From NCBI RefSeq assembly GCF_900660675.1, contig NZ_LR215039.1, positions 372,001 to 436,000 on the forward strand: DNA of 64,000 nt. The letters run 5' to 3'. A program made the translations under genes and the position numbers. Shown piece after piece: positions 63,330 through 64,000 of this stretch. Source of the stretch: Mycoplasmopsis columboralis. GTDB lineage: Bacteria; Bacillota_I; Bacilli_A; Mycoplasmatales; Metamycoplasmataceae. Positions within the stretch are counted from its first letter, which is position 1, and every line of letters starts with the position of its first letter. Below the pieces are notes generated by a model. That model was given only the letters and a program-made list of their open reading frames with translations, did no database searches and was not told where the DNA came from.

Positions 63330-63340
63330 AAATAGCAATT

Positions 63341-63949
63341 ATGGCAGGAAAAGGAAACCCAATTATCATTTTTACAGGACCCAGTGGTGTTGGAAAAGGA
63401 ACAGTGGAAAGACTTTTGTTTGACTTTGACGAACTTAATTTATCTCTTTCATGTTCTGCCACCACTAGACAACCAAGAGAAGGTGAATTAAACGGAATTC
63501 ACTATCATTTTGTGAGCGTAGATGAATTTCGTCACAAAATTAAATCTCGTAAATTTATTGAGTTTTCTTATCATTTTAATAATTACTATGGAACTTTATA
63601 TTCTGAACTTGATAAAATCCATGCCAAAAAACGTGTCCCAATGCTTGAAATTGAAACTCGAGGAGCCAAGCAAGTAATTGAAAAACTTTATAAACAAAAC
63701 GACCATAATTACAATTTAATTACCATTTTTCTTGCTCCTCCTTCAGTAGAAGAACTCAAAAAAAGAATCATTAATAGAGGAACCGAGACTAGCGAAGTTA
63801 TCAAAGCTAGACTTAAAAAAGCAACTGAGGAACTTGAAGAATCAAGTATTTTTAAATATACCATTATCAACGATACTCCTGAAAGAGCTGCTGAAGAAAT
63901 CAGAAGCATTTTACACAAAGAATTAGGTATTGATGAAGATAGCAAGTAA
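63341..63949 (+). CDS. gmk: guanylate kinase
   Basis: The 202-residue enzyme phosphorylates GMP to GDP in nucleotide salvage. The P-loop FTGPSGVGKGT (residues 11-21), the GMP-binding CSATTRQPREGE and YHFVSVDEF segments, and LIDEID-equivalent MLEIETRGAKQV are clear. Leaderless start. The next gene begins inside its last 17 nt, so they form an operon with a PP2C phosphatase gene, as in other mycoplasmas (gmk-prpC-prkC). Confidence 0.98.
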   Translation: MAGKGNPIIIFTGPSGVGKGTVERLLFDFDELNLSLSCSATTRQPREGELNGIHYHFVSVDEFRHKIKSRKFIEFSYHFNNYYGTLYSELDKIHAKKRVPMLEIETRGAKQVIEKLYKQNDHNYNLITIFLAPPSVEELKKRIINRGTETSEVIKARLKKATEELEESSIFKYTIINDTPERAAEEIRSILHKELGIDEDSK

Positions 63950-64000
63950 ATCTATAAAAGGAAATTATCGTGCTAAAAATGATGATCGTGTTGGTGTATT
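63933..64000 (+). CDS. PP2C-family serine/threonine phosphatase, N-terminus (partial)
   Basis: Only the first 22 codons are in the window. MKIASKSIKGNYRAKNDDRV has the PP2C opening pattern (G-x-x-R-x-x-N-D-D), where acidic residues bind metal. In related genomes this gene (prpC) lies between gmk and a Ser/Thr kinase gene; that context is expected beyond the window. It overlaps gmk by 17 nt. Confidence 0.75.
   Translation, partial: MKIASKSIKGNYRAKNDDRVGV

Overview
The window is AT-rich chromosomal DNA from a mycoplasma that reads UGA as tryptophan. Nearly every gene carries in-frame TGA at conserved Trp positions, and the window encodes its own tRNA-Trp(UCA) at 10641-10715. The reduced gene set, many lipoproteins, frequent leaderless starts, homopolymer-rich promoters and an F1-like ATPase/MIB-MIP locus suggest a species of the hominis-type mycoplasmas (Mycoplasmopsis or relatives). 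I cannot name the species from sequence alone.

Layout. 1-19.7 kb is mostly housekeeping: rplM-rpsI-tRNA-Ile; rpoB-rpoC; gpsA and tRNA-Trp; an acpP-linked cluster laid out like MG_283-MG_287 of M. genitalium (proS, an HTH protein, two unknown proteins, acpP); tRNA-Gln and tRNA-Tyr; a P-type cation ATPase; then four small four-helix membrane proteins on the + strand. Two of these are preceded by near-identical promoter repeats with A19 and A18 tracts. Enolase follows.

21.3-34.1 kb is one nine-gene minus-strand operon: MIP (immunoglobulin protease), MIB (immunoglobulin-binding protein), then the seven subunits of the F1-like X0 ATPase (MSC_0624 to MSC_0618 homologues). From MIB onward the genes overlap or abut. 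The promoter of the whole unit contains a T18 homopolymer next to a TATAAT box, so this antibody-cleavage system may be phase variable.

34.2-37.3 kb holds prfA-prmC and a lipoprotein. 37.4-49.6 kb is a single uninterrupted 12.2 kb gene for a 4,075-residue lipoprotein: an N-terminal SGNH/GDSL hydrolase followed by more than 3,000 residues of degenerate helical repeats. 49.8-53.0 kb holds trpS-thrS and a small membrane protein.

53.1-58.3 kb is an accessory island: a GmrSD-like DUF262/DUF1524 nuclease broken by a one-base frameshift, a decayed IS3-family element with many CAA-to-TAA type stops, and an HNH endonuclease abutting a C5-cytosine methyltransferase (candidate restriction-modification pair). 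58.4-64 kb returns to housekeeping: tmRNA-smpB, recA, rpsO, ribF, a HAD phosphatase, truB, gmk and the start of a PP2C phosphatase gene.

Transcription units are mostly short and end in clear hairpin-plus-U-run terminators. The most interesting parts are the homopolymer promoters (three tracts of 18-19 nt), the giant hydrolase lipoprotein and the defence island. No rRNA, CRISPR array or replication origin was seen.
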